A stretch of DNA of 64,000 nt from Epiperipatus broadwayi (lineage: Eukaryota > Onychophora > Udeonychophora > Euonychophora > Peripatidae), in the NCBI GenBank assembly GCA_028023455.1, contig JAQFVV010000285.1:502001-566000 (forward strand), given 5' to 3'. Below the pieces are notes generated by a model that was not told where the DNA came from, did no database searches, and worked only from the letters and a program-made list of their open reading frames with translations. Positions 46,147 to 57,879 of this stretch are shown here, piece by piece. Made by a program: the position numbers and the translations under genes. Each line of letters starts with the position of its first letter. Within the stretch, counting starts at the first letter, position 1.

Positions 46147-48093
46147 TTGAATGAAATTAATATGAAAATAACTGATACACTTTTAAAAACTGCAACAAAC
46201 ATAGCTGGTAGAAAAAAGCAGCAATTGACTAATAAAATTTCTACTGAGACTAGAGAATTTATGAAGAAAAGAAGGAATATGAAGATATACAAAAATGATG
46301 TATTAAAAAGAATTGAATATCTCGAATTTTGTAAAATGGTACGGAAAAGAGTTGAAAATGATATAAGAAAGTATAACTGTGAAATAGCAAGGAAAGCTGT
46401 AGAAGAAAATAAAAGTCTCAAAAATGTTAAACAACATTTTGGTATTGGTAGGAAATTTATATCGGCAATAAGAAAAAAAGATGGAATTATTACTAAAAAG
46501 AGAGATGACATCATGAAATTGGTAGAAGATTTTTATCAAGAATTATATAGTAATAAAGAACAAGCACCTCCTATATCTATTACATCTTCTGAATTGCCCA
46601 GAATTTTAAATGAAGAAGTGAGACATGCAATTAAGTGTATGAAGAAAGGAAAGGCTCCAGGAAATGATGGAATTATAATTGATATATTAAAAGAAGCAGG
46701 TAAAGAAATAGAAACAATTTTAGCAAAGTTATATACCAAATGTCTAAATGATAAAGATGTACCGGAAGAATGGAAGAATGCAGTAATAATATTAATATTT
46801 AAAAAAGGTGATAAAGAAGATATTAGAAATTACAGACCTATCAGCCTTTTATCAGTTTTATATAAAATTTTTACCAAGATAATTACAACTCGTCTACAGA
46901 GAACTTTGGATTTCCACCAACCAAGAGAACAAGCTGGATTTAAAAGTGGTTTTAGTACAATAGATCATATCCAGGTATTGAGAGAAGTCATAGAAAGGAC
47001 AAACAAATATGAGTTGTCATTATGTTTTGGATTTGTAGATTATGAAAAGGCATTCGATTCTATACACATTTCTTCAGTGGTTAAAGCATTGGATCATCAA
47101 GGTATAGATCCAGGATATTGTCATATTTTAAAAAATATTTATAAAAATGCAACAGCAACAATTAGTTTATATAATGATACTGGAAAAATCAACATTGAGA
47201 AAGGTGTAAGACAAGGTGACTCCATATCTCCAAAACTCTTTACAGCAGTGCTGCAAGAAATATTTTGTGGATTAAAATGGGAAACTAAAGGAGTGAAAGT
47301 AAATGGAGAGTATTTAAGTCATTTAGATTTCGCAGATGATGTAGTTGTTTTTGCAAATAATGCTTCAGAGCTGCAGAAAATGTTGCAGGAGTTAGCAGAT
47401 GAAAGTAGAAAAGTAGGACTAAAGATAAATGTTAAAAAGACTAAAGTAATGTTTAATCGATTTGCTCAAAATATGAAAATAAAGATTGATTATGAAGAAT
47501 TAGAAGAAGTTAATGGTTACAAATACCTTGGTCATATTATTAATACAGATGGAAACATAATGGAGGAAATTAATCATAGAATTAAACTTGGTTGGAGTGC
47601 TTTTGGTAGAAATAACTTGATATTAAAAGGAAATATGCCTATGTGTTTGAAAAGGATGGTTTTTAACAAATGTGTTTTACCAGTTCTTACTTATGGATCT
47701 GAGACTTGGACACTTAATAGAAGAGCAATACAGAGACTTCAGACCACTCAAAGGAGTATGGAGAGATGTATGTTGGGAGTAACAAGAAGAGATCGAAAAC
47801 GCAATGTATGGGTAAGACAACAAACAGGTGTTACTGACCTTATTGAAAAAATTAAAAGATTGAAATGGAGTTGGGCTGGACATATTGCTAGAAGAGATGA
47901 TAATAGATGGACAATTGAAATTTTAAACTGGATTCCAAGAGATTGTAAAAGACCCAGAAAGAGACCACATGTGAGATGGATGGATGAAATAAGAAAATGT
48001 GCAGGGGTGTTGTGGAGAAGAGAAGCTAAAGATCGGAGAAGATGGATTAAACTTGGAGAGACCTTCATCCTGCAGTGTATTGATAATTGTTGA
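46147..48093 (+). CDS. RTE ORF, reverse transcriptase region
   Basis: 648 codons with no stop. Motifs: GKAPGNDGI (168-176), [19 protein letters not shown] (228-246), EQAGF (261-265), [11 protein letters not shown] (296-306, catalytic Asp), [13 protein letters not shown] (353-365), [12 protein letters not shown] (392-403, catalytic FADD), [24 protein letters not shown]. The C-terminal RTE block ends with [15 protein letters not shown] and [18 protein letters not shown]. It copies element RNA at a nicked target site. The frame begins inside the native ORF because of the upstream frameshift, so the first codon is not a true start. Being open, it may be young; other copies at 56.1 and 60.7 kb are closely related. 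Confidence 0.93.
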   Translation: MNEINMKITDTLLKTATNIAGRKKQQLTNKISTETREFMKKRRNMKIYKNDVLKRIEYLEFCKMVRKRVENDIRKYNCEIARKAVEENKSLKNVKQHFGIGRKFISAIRKKDGIITKKRDDIMKLVEDFYQELYSNKEQAPPISITSSELPRILNEEVRHAIKCMKKGKAPGNDGIIIDILKEAGKEIETILAKLYTKCLNDKDVPEEWKNAVIILIFKKGDKEDIRNYRPISLLSVLYKIFTKIITTRLQRTLDFHQPREQAGFKSGFSTIDHIQVLREVIERTNKYELSLCFGFVDYEKAFDSIHISSVVKALDHQGIDPGYCHILKNIYKNATATISLYNDTGKINIEKGVRQGDSISPKLFTAVLQEIFCGLKWETKGVKVNGEYLSHLDFADDVVVFANNASELQKMLQELADESRKVGLKINVKKTKVMFNRFAQNMKIKIDYEELEEVNGYKYLGHIINTDGNIMEEINHRIKLGWSAFGRNNLILKGNMPMCLKRMVFNKCVLPVLTYGSETWTLNRRAIQRLQTTQRSMERCMLGVTRRDRKRNVWVRQQTGVTDLIEKIKRLKWSWAGHIARRDDNRWTIEILNWIPRDCKRPRKRPHVRWMDEIRKCAGVLWRREAKDRRRWIKLGETFILQCIDNC

Positions 48094-48212
48094 TGATGAT
48101 GATGATGATGATTTGAACTCAAACATTCAAGCTCCCTACATGATCTATACACTCCATCTTAAACAAATGATACACATGACCACATATATGTGGAAAAGAT
48201 AATCTCCAATAT

Positions 48213-48258
48213 GTATATTTTGTGCTGAACCATCACTCATCAGGTGGTTCAGATGATC
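48213..48258 (-). ncRNA. Near-complete hammerhead (family B, left arm)
   Basis: Minus strand: CTGATGA (48243-48237) and a stem II GTGATGGTTCAGCAC are present, but the second box reads AAAA instead of GAAA, followed by TATACATA and TTGG. Loss of the conserved G should abolish cleavage. Confidence 0.78.
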
Positions 48259-48693
48259 ATCTACCATATATATATAAACTTATAAATAAATATTAGAAAA
48301 TACAGTAATTAAAATTTTCAATAATGTTTTTAATTTAAAATTTTAATTTGTAATATTATATATATATAGTCAGTGCTCAGTTTGAATTAAGATAGCAAAT
48401 GTTCAAACTTTAAAGCATAGGCTTCAATCTTCTCCATCCTCCAACTCTTCAGCCATTTATATCATTGAAAATTTAATGATGGAATATTCAAAGACCTTGC
48501 TGATGTCATTATTATTATCATACCCATGTTGGTTTAAGCAAGGGCTTTGAATGCTCTATCATTAGATTTTCAATGTTATGAATGGCTGAAGAGCTGGAGG
48601 GTGGAGAAGGCTGAAGTCTAATAATTAAAGTTTGAAGTTTTGCTATATTAATATAAACTGAGGACTGATTATATATGTGTGTGTGGAAAATCA

Positions 48694-48752
48694 TGATCTG
48701 GACCAACTGATGAGTGTTGGGTTAGCATGAAATATGTATATTGGAGATCATT
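48694..48752 (+). ncRNA. Hammerhead ribozyme motif (family B, right arm), best stem I
   Basis: ATGATCT-GGA-CCAA, CTGATGA (48707-48713), stem II GTGTT/AGCAT, GAAA (48729-48732), stem III ATATGTAT, A at 48740, then TTGG-AGATCAT. Stem I therefore has 4 + 7 perfect pairs around a GGA bulge, the arrangement expected for loop-loop contacts of natural type I hammerheads. Core complete. Confidence 0.9.
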
Positions 48753-48855
48753 TATCTTTTTCACATGTATGTAGACATGTGTATTGGTTGTATAAGATGG
48801 AGTGGATAGTTGTAGAGAGGCTGACAATTTGAGTTCAAATCTCTTTATACTTGTA

Positions 48856-48891
<36 letters not shown>

Positions 48892-48894
48892 TAC

Positions 48895-48929
<35 letters not shown>
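48856..48929. repeat. (TA)n microsatellite, interrupted
   Basis: Two TA runs separated by ACTACATATATAA; adjacent to the right end of the family B element, as at 5.3 kb. Confidence 0.95.
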
Positions 48930-48932
<3 letters not shown>

Positions 48933-49912
48933 TAGATTGAACATTGATTGCTAGAAAGCGTGTATAGATTGCAATTTGATAAAAAAAAGTATAAATCAAC
49001 ATTCTATGAACTTAGGAAGATATTTTAAATTTATTCTTTAATGAATATAACAAGTTAAATACTTTACCATAATTTTATGCTTATTTATAGAATATAAGCT
49101 GTTCAATGTTATAAAAATTTGGTTCTAATATAAAGGCCTATTATAAAATCACTTTGCATTTTAAATGCTTTAATGTTTTTATAGGAATTGTCTATATCAT
49201 CATATTGGGGATAATTAGCTAATTACAACATACTTTAAATTAACTGAGTCAAATGTATTTATCAAGTCAATAAAAGCATTATTAAATTACATGTTTTTTT
49301 TTTACATTGTATGACAACAAAATGCTTCTTCATTTAAAAGCAGACTGAGTCTTGATATCCATTTATCAATGATTGAAAGCAAAAGAATCAACAAATCTTT
49401 GGAAAGTTCTGTAGTTAATAAGAATTATATTCTGTAATAATTGCTATATATATATATTATAAATAAAAAAATAAACACATCCTTAGAAACATGTGGCATA
49501 ACTTTAAAAATTCCTGAAAACTGTTTCACTTGCATATTTTATAATTTAGCCAGATATTTCACCATAACTTAAAGTCTTTTTATTTTTAAGAATACAGAGA
49601 ACTGCAGTTAGTATCACTAAGAAATATTTTAAAAGATCATTTTCCCTTAAAAATAAAAGTTAGAAATGAATACTATAATAAACTACCGCAAAATTATAAA
49701 ATGGCTGTTTAATACATTAGAAAAACGAAAGACAATCTATTGTTATTATTTTTATTGAAGGCTTCCAAATCCTGATTTATAATTAATTTCTGTTGATAAA
49801 ATAAACTAATATAATAAATATAACATCATTTTTTTTTATAGATTAGACAACTTCCATATTTCTCCATTCTTTTTTTATTTCCTAAATAATTACATATAAA
49901 TAAAGATACAAT
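48930..49912. other. AT-rich stretch without recognised gene
   Basis: Nothing recognised. Confidence 0.5.
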
Positions 49913-49914
49913 AA

Positions 49915-49990
49915 AAGACATAACCCTCAAGATGCATTTCGTGCTGAACCAGTACTCATCAGGTTACCAGTTCACCATCTCTCATATACA
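49915..49990 (-). ncRNA. Hammerhead ribozyme motif, isolated copy (family B-like)
   Basis: Minus strand: CTGATGA (49962-49956), stem II GTACTGGTTCAGCAC, GAAA (49940-49937), stem III ATGCAT, C, TTGAGG. The core is complete, but stem I next to the core is poorly paired. The family B arm around it is only partly present. Confidence 0.75.
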
Positions 49991-50064
49991 TCTTTATTAC
50001 ATGAAGAGTAACATCAAGTAGTAAAAACTAAATTTTTATATTTTGAAAGTGTATTAGAAATATA

Positions 50065-50342
50065 AACAATGAGCATTGCCAATTGCTTAACAAGCTCTGT
50101 GATAAATGCTTAGGCAGAGAAAGCATTTAAAATATCTCTGTCAGAAACCCTCCCTAACCTCTCTGAGGAATGCCAAAGCATGGAAACAGTGTCAGAGATT
50201 GGGGGGATCCTGACAGATATTTTAAATGCGTTCTCTGGCTAAGCATTCATCACAAAGCTTGTTGAGTAATTGGCAATGCTCATTGTTTATATCTTACAAG
50301 CTTAAGAGAATTGGGTCATATGATCTATGACTTTTATTTTGC
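50065..50342 (+). mobile_element. Complete family C ribozyme element
   Basis: A 278-bp insertion with a perfect 14-bp duplication GTATTAGAAATATA (50051-50064, 50343-50356). Inverted arms (AACAATGAGCATTGCCAATT.. and complement ending about 50289; GCAGAGAAAGCATTTAAAATAT and complement) surround one central hammerhead on the plus strand. Beyond the right arm is a 50-bp tail (CTTACAAGC...ATGACTTTTATTTTGC). No ORF. Confidence 0.9.
50149..50206 (+). ncRNA. Hammerhead ribozyme motif (family C), strong stem I
   Basis: CCCTAA-C-CTCT, CTGAGGA (50163-50169), stem II ATGC-CAAA-GCAT, GAAA (50183-50186), stem III ACA-G-TGT, C at 50193, then AGAG-A-TTGGGG. Stem I has 4 + 6 pairs around one mismatch. One extra G lies between stem II and GAAA, which may reduce activity. 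Confidence 0.78.
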
Positions 50343-50487
50343 GTATTAGAAATATACTTTATTAAAATTTGATTTTGAATGGAACTTACGCTCTCAAGTT
50401 AATGTCAATTTTTGACCATTATAATCTATTATACTAAAGTGATCTACTATCTTTTTTTTCAATGAGAATTCATTATTGTGCTGTTAA

Positions 50488-50985
50488 AAGAGGGTTTGAA
50501 CTTAGGATTTTCAATCTATATTCATCCTCTATTCCATCTCAAACTACTGATACACATGACCACACAATGCAAAAATAATAAACGATCTTCAATATGCGCA
50601 TTTCACGCAGAACCAGCACTCATCAGTTGGGTCAGATCATAATTTCTCATACATATATACAATGCTCAGCTTATATTAAGATAGAAATACCTTAAACTTT
50701 AATGGACATGCTTCAATTTTGTCATCCTTCCAAAATGGACGATTGAATTGTTGGAAGGGTGAGAAAATTGAAGCCTGCCATTAAAGTTTAAGGAATTGCT
50801 ATATTAATATACATCGAGTACTGATTGTATATATGTGTGTGACATTATGATCTGGCCCAACTTTTCTATATGAATACATAGATTGTGGATTATTTGTCTT
50901 TTTCACATATATGTGGGCACATATATCTGCTGTTTGAGAAGGAGTGGATGACGAAGGTAGACTAAAAATCCTAAATTCAAATTCC
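50488..50985. mobile_element. Family B fold-back element, one ribozyme lost
   Basis: The left arm (GAGGGTTTGAACTTAGGATT.., AAACTACTGATACACATGAC) and right arm (..CACATATATGTGGGCACATA, ..AAATCCTAAATTCAAATTCCTC) are inverted around about 50745. The left arm holds a full hammerhead (minus). In the right arm the ribozyme interior between CCCAAC and GATTGTGGATT is deleted or scrambled. Confidence 0.8.
50589..50641 (-). ncRNA. Hammerhead ribozyme motif (family B)
   Basis: Minus strand: CCCAA, CTGATGA (50626-50620), stem II GTGC-TGGTTCT-GCGT, GAAA (50604-50601), self-complementary stem III ATGCGCAT, A, TTGAAGATC. Core complete. Stem III differs from ATACGTAT of other copies yet remains self-complementary, which is compensatory change. 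Confidence 0.85.
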
Positions 50986-51039
50986 TCTATTTACTATATA
51001 TAAATTAATACATTTTACAGATTTACACACACTTATACA

Positions 51040-51125
51040 TATATAATGAAATATATAAGTGATTCGAATTCAGACTTTCACATGACTCTCAACTCTCCAT
51101 ACCATCTCATATTGTGATGTAAATT
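51040..51125. mobile_element. Family B outer-arm fragment
   Basis: ATTCGAATTCAGACTTTCACATGACTCTCAACTCTCCATACCATCT matches the outermost part of the family B left arm (compare 63.04 kb), without a ribozyme. Confidence 0.6.
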
Positions 51126-51523
51126 GATATTATTGTTGTATTCCTTCATTATTAACTAATACAAAAAAATAAATATTTTGGCTTTTTATAAATACATTAT
51201 CATTTAAACAGAGAAATCAAAAAATTTAAAATCAACTCATTGAATTTCAATAAAAATTTTGATCGAAACTAATCAAATAATGATGTATTATTCATTGTGG
51301 GACTTAGTATTTTTTTAAAAGTCTTCATCAGAAAAAAGTTTAAAAGCATTAACACTGTGTTTATTTTTTATTCTCTTTTATCATGTTTACACCTAATACT
51401 GATATTCATTTTCAATACCTCTATAGCTAAAAGTTTTAAAATTCTACTTATAACTAAAATTAGTATTTTGTTTAATAAATATTTAATTACAGATCAATCT
51501 TCCAAAAAAATAATCAGCCTTTG

Positions 51524-51782
<259 letters not shown>

Positions 51783-51887
51783 AAGGCAACCCATCTATAG
51801 GCTGGCTGACTGCTCATTAGTTCATTCATTAATTCATTTTATCTATCTATCTATCTACATATATCTGTATAAAATTATAGATTTACA

Positions 51888-51955
51888 TACTTCAGGAATA
51901 ATTGTAATAAATTAAGAACATACTTCAGAAATAATTGTAATAAATTAAGAACATA
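51888..51955. repeat. Short tandem duplication
   Basis: ACATACTTCAGGAATAATTG..TAAATTAAGA occurs twice in succession. Confidence 0.8.
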
Positions 51956-52578
51956 TATAAAATTGATTTTTATAAAATACTTTATAAAAAGATAACATCA
52001 GAAGATTAACGTTATCAAAAAAGTGCATTAGCCATTCACAATATAAAATTTTTGGTCAAAGCCTAATACAATTATTTTATACAACGTTATAAAAATATCA
52101 ATTCTCCATATAAATATTTAATCCTACTAGATATATTTCACTACGTAAAGTTTTACCATTTAATTAAAACAAAATGTATAACATTTCAGAATTTTATCAC
52201 AGCTGATGAAACTACTTCCTTTTGCTACACTGAAGCTGCTATTTATTTAAAAGCATTTATAAAGATTTGCACTACAAAGAAATATATGATTTTTATTACC
52301 TTAACTCTTTCTTTATTGCTCTGAATTTTTATAGATAATGATAAATCTTCATCATTATCATTTTAAACCATTATTAATCCACGGCAGATCAAAATCTCTT
52401 CAAATTTATCAAAGTTTCTGCAAATTTTAACCTTTCTTTTCCCAAACACATCAGAAATGTTTTTTTATTTCATAATCCATCACACATGGTATTTAATTTC
52501 AGATCTTTTATAATCATTTGGAATCCACTATCCATGTAATTAATTGAGGTTTTACTTCATTAACAATTTATAATCTGC

Positions 52579-52972
52579 AATTGTGCTTTACACACATGCA
52601 ATAAAGCTATATAGTGTAGTAATTAGTATTCTTAATTAATCAACTGAACACTTTCAGGAAGTCTAACTTCCTATATTCATAGCTCGTTACCAATTGAGAA
52701 ATGCTTATAATGAAGCCTTATGCAAATTTATGCAAATTGACTACATCAACCCCACAGCTATAAACAGAAGATAAGATTGCTTCTCCATTTCCAAAAATTG
52801 ATGCTATAGTCAATTTGCATAAATTTACATAAAGCTTTATTACAAGCATTTCTCAATTGGTAACAAGCTATGATTATGAGAACTTAAGACTTCCTGAAAG
52901 TGCTCAGATGATTAATTAAGATTATTAATTACTATACTATATAGCTTCATTTCATATGTATAAAGCACAATT
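52579..52972. mobile_element. Large fold-back element nested in the old RTE
   Basis: Arms of about 165 bp: AATTGTGCTTTA..AGCTATATAGTGTAGTAATTA..TTACCAATTGAGAAATGCTT and their inverted copies end at 52972, around a 60-bp centre near 52775. Arms are about 85-90% alike by eye. No hammerhead core was found. It splits the 3' end of the RTE pseudogene. Confidence 0.82.
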
Positions 52973-53649
52973 ATAGAGTTATCCATATATTGTCATTTCT
53001 TTTAGCAATATACTCCAAACCATGCTCTATTTTCAGTCAAACTTATTCAATGACATCAATAATATCTATTTGTTATTTTAGCCATGATTTTGTTCTTAAT
53101 AATTCCTTGTTATTCTTAATATTTATTACTTCATATTTCATTGCGTGGTCTGATGTAATCTCAGATTCGTAAGTAAGAACAGGCAAAATATATTTATTAA
53201 AACCCTCCTTTTCAAATGTATAGGACCCAGAGATTATTTCCTTTTAATGTTTTTATTTTTGCCAAAAATACTTGTCAGATTGAATTCCATGATTAATTCC
53301 ATCCATTAAATTTTCTATCTGTGTTAATAATTTGACAGAGGTATTTGCAGTTCATTATCAATCTTTATTTTCTACTTCTAAAAACTTCGTTGAATATTAA
53401 TTACTTTAGTCTTTTTACCATATCTTTACACCTATTTTTTTTACATTCATCAGGTAATTCTTGCATATACATGAAGCTCTGAAACATTATTTGCAAAAAC
53501 AATCACTCCATCTTTGCAAAACCTAGATGACTTAAATAATCTCCATTTACTTTTACTCCCTTAGTTTATTTTAATACCCGATGTACCTTTTGTAAAACTG
53601 CAATAAAGATAAGGAATTATCATCTTCATACAGCATTCTTATTGTTAAT

Positions 53650-53762
53650 TTTTTTCTCCATATGTCATAGCATTGGCCGGAAGGCGAACCTGCAACAACC
53701 AACTGTAAGCAACTGCTTGCTTGCAAGGCAGTTGCGCTGATCTCTCAGCTAATCATTGATGT
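53650..53762 (-). mobile_element. tRNA-derived SINE, diverged
   Basis: Minus strand: ATCAATGATTAGCTGAGAGA (box A region), GCAACTGCCTTGCAAGCAAG, box B-like AGGTTCGCCTTCCGGCC, ATGCTATGACATATGGAG. It lies within the old RTE copy. No clear duplication. Confidence 0.78.
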
Positions 53763-56116
53763 TGCATTTTAATAAACATTATTTTAAATATGATAATATC
53801 CCAAATCTATATCTTGATAATCTAATGCTTTAATCACTATGGAAATGCCTATGTACTCAAATGCTTTTTGATAATCTATAAATACAAAGCTTAATGACAA
53901 CTCATATTATTGGTCTTTTCTATAGCTTCTTTTAATATTTGGATATGGTCTACTATGTTAAAACTAATTTTAAATACAGTGTTTTTATTGGTTGGTTAAG
54001 TTCACTATAGACTAGTTATAATTATCTTGGCAAATTTTTTTTATATAAAACTGGTACAAATCTCATAGTTCTGTATTTTCTAATATCTTCTTTATGTTCT
54101 TCTATAAATATCAATCCTATTACAGCATCTTTCCAATTATCTAGTGATCTTTTTCATTTAGACATTTGTATATAACTTTGCCAACATCTGTTTTTTTAGG
54201 ATAATAAGCTTTTCCCTTTGTTTAAATAATTTAATTGCATGTTACATATCTTCATTTAAAATGGCAAGCAATTCAAAAGATGTATTAATTGAAGAGTATA
54301 CTTTGTTTTCTTGTTCTTTATTACTCTATAATTCTTTATAGAATTCTCCCACACATTTTATGATGTCATTTCTTTTTTTAGTAATAAGTCCATATTTTCT
54401 TCTTATTGCAGAAATAAGGTTCCTACCAATACCAAGATGTCATTTTACACTTTTGAGACTTTCTCCTCTTATATAGCACTTCTTGTTAAACAAAATTATC
54501 TTTTCTTATATCAGTATTAATTCTTTGTATACCATTTTACTAAAACTTTAGATATTCAATAGATCATTTTTAAATTTGTATATTTATTCTTTTCTTCATA
54601 TACTGACTTGTCTCATTAGTAAATTTTTTGTTAAATTGCTGTTTTTTGTACTATTTTTCTTGCAGATTTTAGTATTGTATTTGTAATTTCATTATTGATT
54701 TCATTGTAGCATTCACCATCTTCAAAATCTATTAATGTTTTAAAATGATTTGCAAGTTTTAATTTAGATTTATTAAAATGTTTTTGAAAGTTAGAAATAT
54801 CAACACTGAATACTGTTTTTTAAAATAATTTTTGCCATTATGGTATTGCATCATTAGTGGACCGAATTTTATCTTTTACTAATATGCAATCGATCATTTC
54901 CTATGTTGGATCTATTGTAGAATATTATAATCTTGAAATATATATTTTCTATTAGTTAAAATATAATCCAATTCTGCTGTTCCTTCATTTGAAAGCTTTC
55001 ATTTCCATTTTCATTTAGCTTTTTTCTCAAGGAAATAATTCATAATATACAGTTTTTCTTTTTCATGTCTGTATTTTTTCTCCTCTTCAACAATATCACC
55101 ATATTTACTCACAGTCTCTTATAGCAATTTTAAAATGTTTTTTGGCTTGATCAAAAGCAATTTGTACATTTTTATAAAAATCCTCTATTTTTTCATCACA
55201 ATGAAAACTTGTTGAGACAAAACCCAAATTATTTATATTTGGTATTCCATTGAGTTGAATAACTAATGCTGTCAGTCTGTCTAATACCCTCATCAAACTC
55301 TCTAATGTTGTTCTACTTATATTTATAATGAATCCTACTTCCTGCTTTCAAAATTTGTGCCTCTGTAATAATGTACATTTTCTCTTTGTAAATCGTTTGT
55401 CTCTTTGCCATTTCTTCTAACTTCACAAAGTCTAACAATGCCCCATTTAATATTAGACAATTCTTTTTTAATTCACACAATCTTTCTTTACATGGAAGTG
55501 ATCTGAAATTGCAAATATCTTAATAAAAAGTGATATCAAATGGTAGCCTGAGACTATACTTTGAGGATTAATTTCACTTTTCATCTTTAGTTGCCAACAA
55601 CTGTCTTGGCTGGTGAGTTTATAACCTCCTGAAAATTAGGGCAATACTTTAATTTTGTTTGGCATAATTTTAAATACCTATTAAAATAGAATTTATTCAC
55701 ATACACATTCATTCTGACTTAAAAAGAAATAACTGCTATTTGAATAAAGACTATTAGGCAACTGAGAAGAAATATCCTAGTATTTCTTGATCATAAACTC
55801 AGAAGTAAAAGGCCAATAAACTCAGAAACTTCACTGATGAATGATGATAAAATACCCATTTTTGTTAGCGTACTATATAAATGATGATTTAGTACTAACA
55901 AACTGCAATGAGAATATCATATAAAGTGGACATTAGGAATTCACCATGCTTAGTTTTTTTAAGACCTCAAAAATGAATCACAATTTTTTTTTTCAAATTA
56001 ACAGAATATATAGATATATTCAATTCATCTTAATATTAAATCACACCATATGATACAAAAATTCAGCACCACTCTCTGTGAAATATATAGCAATATCTGA
56101 ATCTATATTTCAAAAT

Positions 56117-56859
56117 TGCAAATAATGCTTTCAGAGCTGCAGGAAATGTTGCAGGAGTTAGCAGATGAAAGTAGAAAAGTAGGACTAAAGATAAATGTTA
56201 AAAAGACTAAAGTAATGTTGAATCGATTTGCTCAAAATATGAAAATAAAGATTGATTATGAAGAATTAGAAGAAGTTAACAGTTACAAATACCTTGGTCA
56301 GATTATTAGTACAGATGAAAACATAATGGAGGAAATTAATCATAGAATTAAACTTGGTTGGAGTGCTTTTGGTAGAAATAACTTGATACTAAAAGGAAAT
56401 ATGCCTATGTGTTTGAAAAGGATGGTTTTTAACAAATGTGTTTTACCAGTTCTTACTTATGGATCTGAGACTTGGACACTTAATAGAAGAGCAATACAGA
56501 GACTTCAGACCACTCAAAGGAGTATGGAGAGATGTATGTTGGGAGTAACAAGAAGAGATCGAAAACGCAATGTATGGGTAAGACAACAAACAGGTGTTAC
56601 TGACCTTATTGAAAAAATTAAAAGATTGAAATGGAGTTGGGTTGGACATATTGCTAGAAGAGATGATAATAGATGGACAATTGAAATTTTAAACTGGATT
56701 CCAAGAGATTGTAAAAGACCCAGAAAGAGACCACATGTGAGATGGATGGATGAAATAAGAAAATGTGCAGGAGTGTTGTGGAGAAGAGAAGCTAAAGATT
56801 GGAGAAGATGGATTAAACTTGGAGAGACCTACATCCTGCAATGGATTGATAATGGTTGA
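56117..56859 (+). CDS. RTE reverse transcriptase C-terminal fragment
   Basis: About 247 codons stay open: [88 protein letters not shown] and the terminal [18 protein letters not shown] block. The catalytic palm (FADD) is missing because the copy starts just after it. It differs from the 46147-48093 ORF at only a few residues, so both derive from a recent common source. Not expected to function. Confidence 0.88.
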
Positions 56860-56870
56860 TGATGATGATG
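56117..56870 (+). mobile_element. 5'-truncated RTE LINE copy
   Basis: A 754-bp copy nearly identical to 47351-48110, ending in (GAT)n and bounded by a perfect 10-bp duplication. Typical dead-on-arrival product of incomplete target-primed reverse transcription. Confidence 0.94.
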
Positions 56871-57049
56871 ATTTCAAAATAGCCAACCTTAAAATGATAC
56901 AGACTTATATATTTATTTTACAGAGAATGATGCTGAATTTCTGTTACCATGTGGGGTGATTTAATATTTGGATATTTATTTCAGTTTAGTGTTAAGCATT
57001 GGGATTATTTTCAATTCATCTTGTATATTTTTTTGTTTGCTGAGGTAAA

Positions 57050-57870
57050 TTCCACTGACTATTTTTTTTTTTTATTTCTGAAGGTATTATTCAGGGATGT
57101 TTTAGAGACATCTGGAAATAAGAGTTTATAAAATATCATGGGTAAAATAAAAATGATTTAATTAATTAATTTTATTGATTATTAAAGATATCTGATTTTC
57201 ATGCTTATCTATATAGTAATGTTTTCAAATGATTTATACTATTTGAAAGGCAATTGGTGGAATCCAGTCAAAAGTTTAATATGATGTTGATATTAATAAT
57301 TGGCAATGTAAATTGCTATTTAATTTTTGAGCACAGTATTCATATGTAATTTCCATCAGAAGAGAATTACATCTTATACACATGCACTGTATTGTTTTTA
57401 ATAATTCAATGATATTTTCTTGAATATGAACAAAGGATACTTTCAAACAAAATCATGAGATAGAAACTTGGAAATAATAAGAACAGTCATCTTATCTTTT
57501 CAAAGTCTCTATTCTGAGACTTGGTTTGAGAGTATTTTTTGCCTGTACTCAACAAAACATTGTTAAATTATTAAAAACAATACAATGTGTATATAGAATG
57601 TAATTCCTTTCAGATGAAAATTAATAATTGTCACATCTTTTATTCAATAAGATATTCATTTTAATACATATATACCCATACATATATTAACAAATGTTAC
57701 TTGTTATTTGCCTAATGTTTATCTATTTATTTCTATGATTTTTATATATGTGTGTGTGTGTGAAAATATTATTTTGAACAGATATTAACACTATATCCCC
57801 AATATATATATACACTAGAGATTTAATGTTATATTGTGAATTAGTTGATAGTTTTTTAGAAGTAATAAAT
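57050..57870. other. AT-rich stretch without recognised gene
   Basis: Contains a short TG run near 57750; otherwise nothing recognised. Confidence 0.5.
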
Positions 57871-57879
57871 AATTAAAAC

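Larger units (their letters stand above)
44845..48110 (+). mobile_element. RTE-clade LINE, nearly full-length
   Basis: A 3.27-kb insertion flanked by ATTTGAACT at 44836-44844 and 48111-48119 (9 bp; the last AACT may also belong to the element). It comprises a 5' UTR, an APE-type endonuclease region, a reverse transcriptase region and a short 3' end terminating in (GAT)n directly after the stop codon, as usual for RTE elements. Comparison with the copy at 60673-61217 shows that about 30 bp of the true 5' end (GGCTGCAGACAGGAG..) is missing. Only about three lesions interrupt the single expected ORF. Confidence 0.93.
44815..48855. mobile_element. Family B fold-back element interrupted by an RTE LINE
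   Basis: The element arms are 48111-48480 (left, its outermost end at about 44820-44844 beyond the LINE) and about 48530-48845 (right). TTTGAACTCAAA near 48113 matches, inverted, TTTGAGTTCAAA near 48830. The turn lies near 48510. Each arm has a hammerhead pointing outward. A 70-80 bp AT-rich extra segment lies in the left arm (about 48280-48358). Boundaries are approximate. Confidence 0.8.
52340..55990 (-). pseudogene. Old RTE LINE copy, reversed, with nested insertions
   Basis: From the 5' side (high coordinates): a 5' UTR match at 55990-55790 (inverted ACCCTTT/GGCTTTT blocks of the element), endonuclease (55296-55105 reads VIQLNG..EDFYKNVQIAFDQAKKHFKIAI), the RT region, the FADD/SEL region near 53500, and the 3' end with the (ATG)n tail at 52340-52370. 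All frames are broken. A hairpin element (52579-52972) and a SINE (about 53650-53760) are inserted in it. Confidence 0.85.
56107..56880. repeat. 10-bp target-site duplication of the truncated RTE
   Basis: ATTTCAAAAT occurs at 56107-56116 and 56871-56880, exactly bordering the RTE copy at 56117-56870. Confidence 0.92.

Noticed and set aside
46092-46739. Minus-strand frames inside the RTE, up to 140 codons
   Set aside because: Antisense shadows of the RTE reverse transcriptase frame.
47748-48152. 134-codon minus-strand frame with poly-His
   Set aside because: Antisense shadow; the His run is the (GAT)n tail read backwards.
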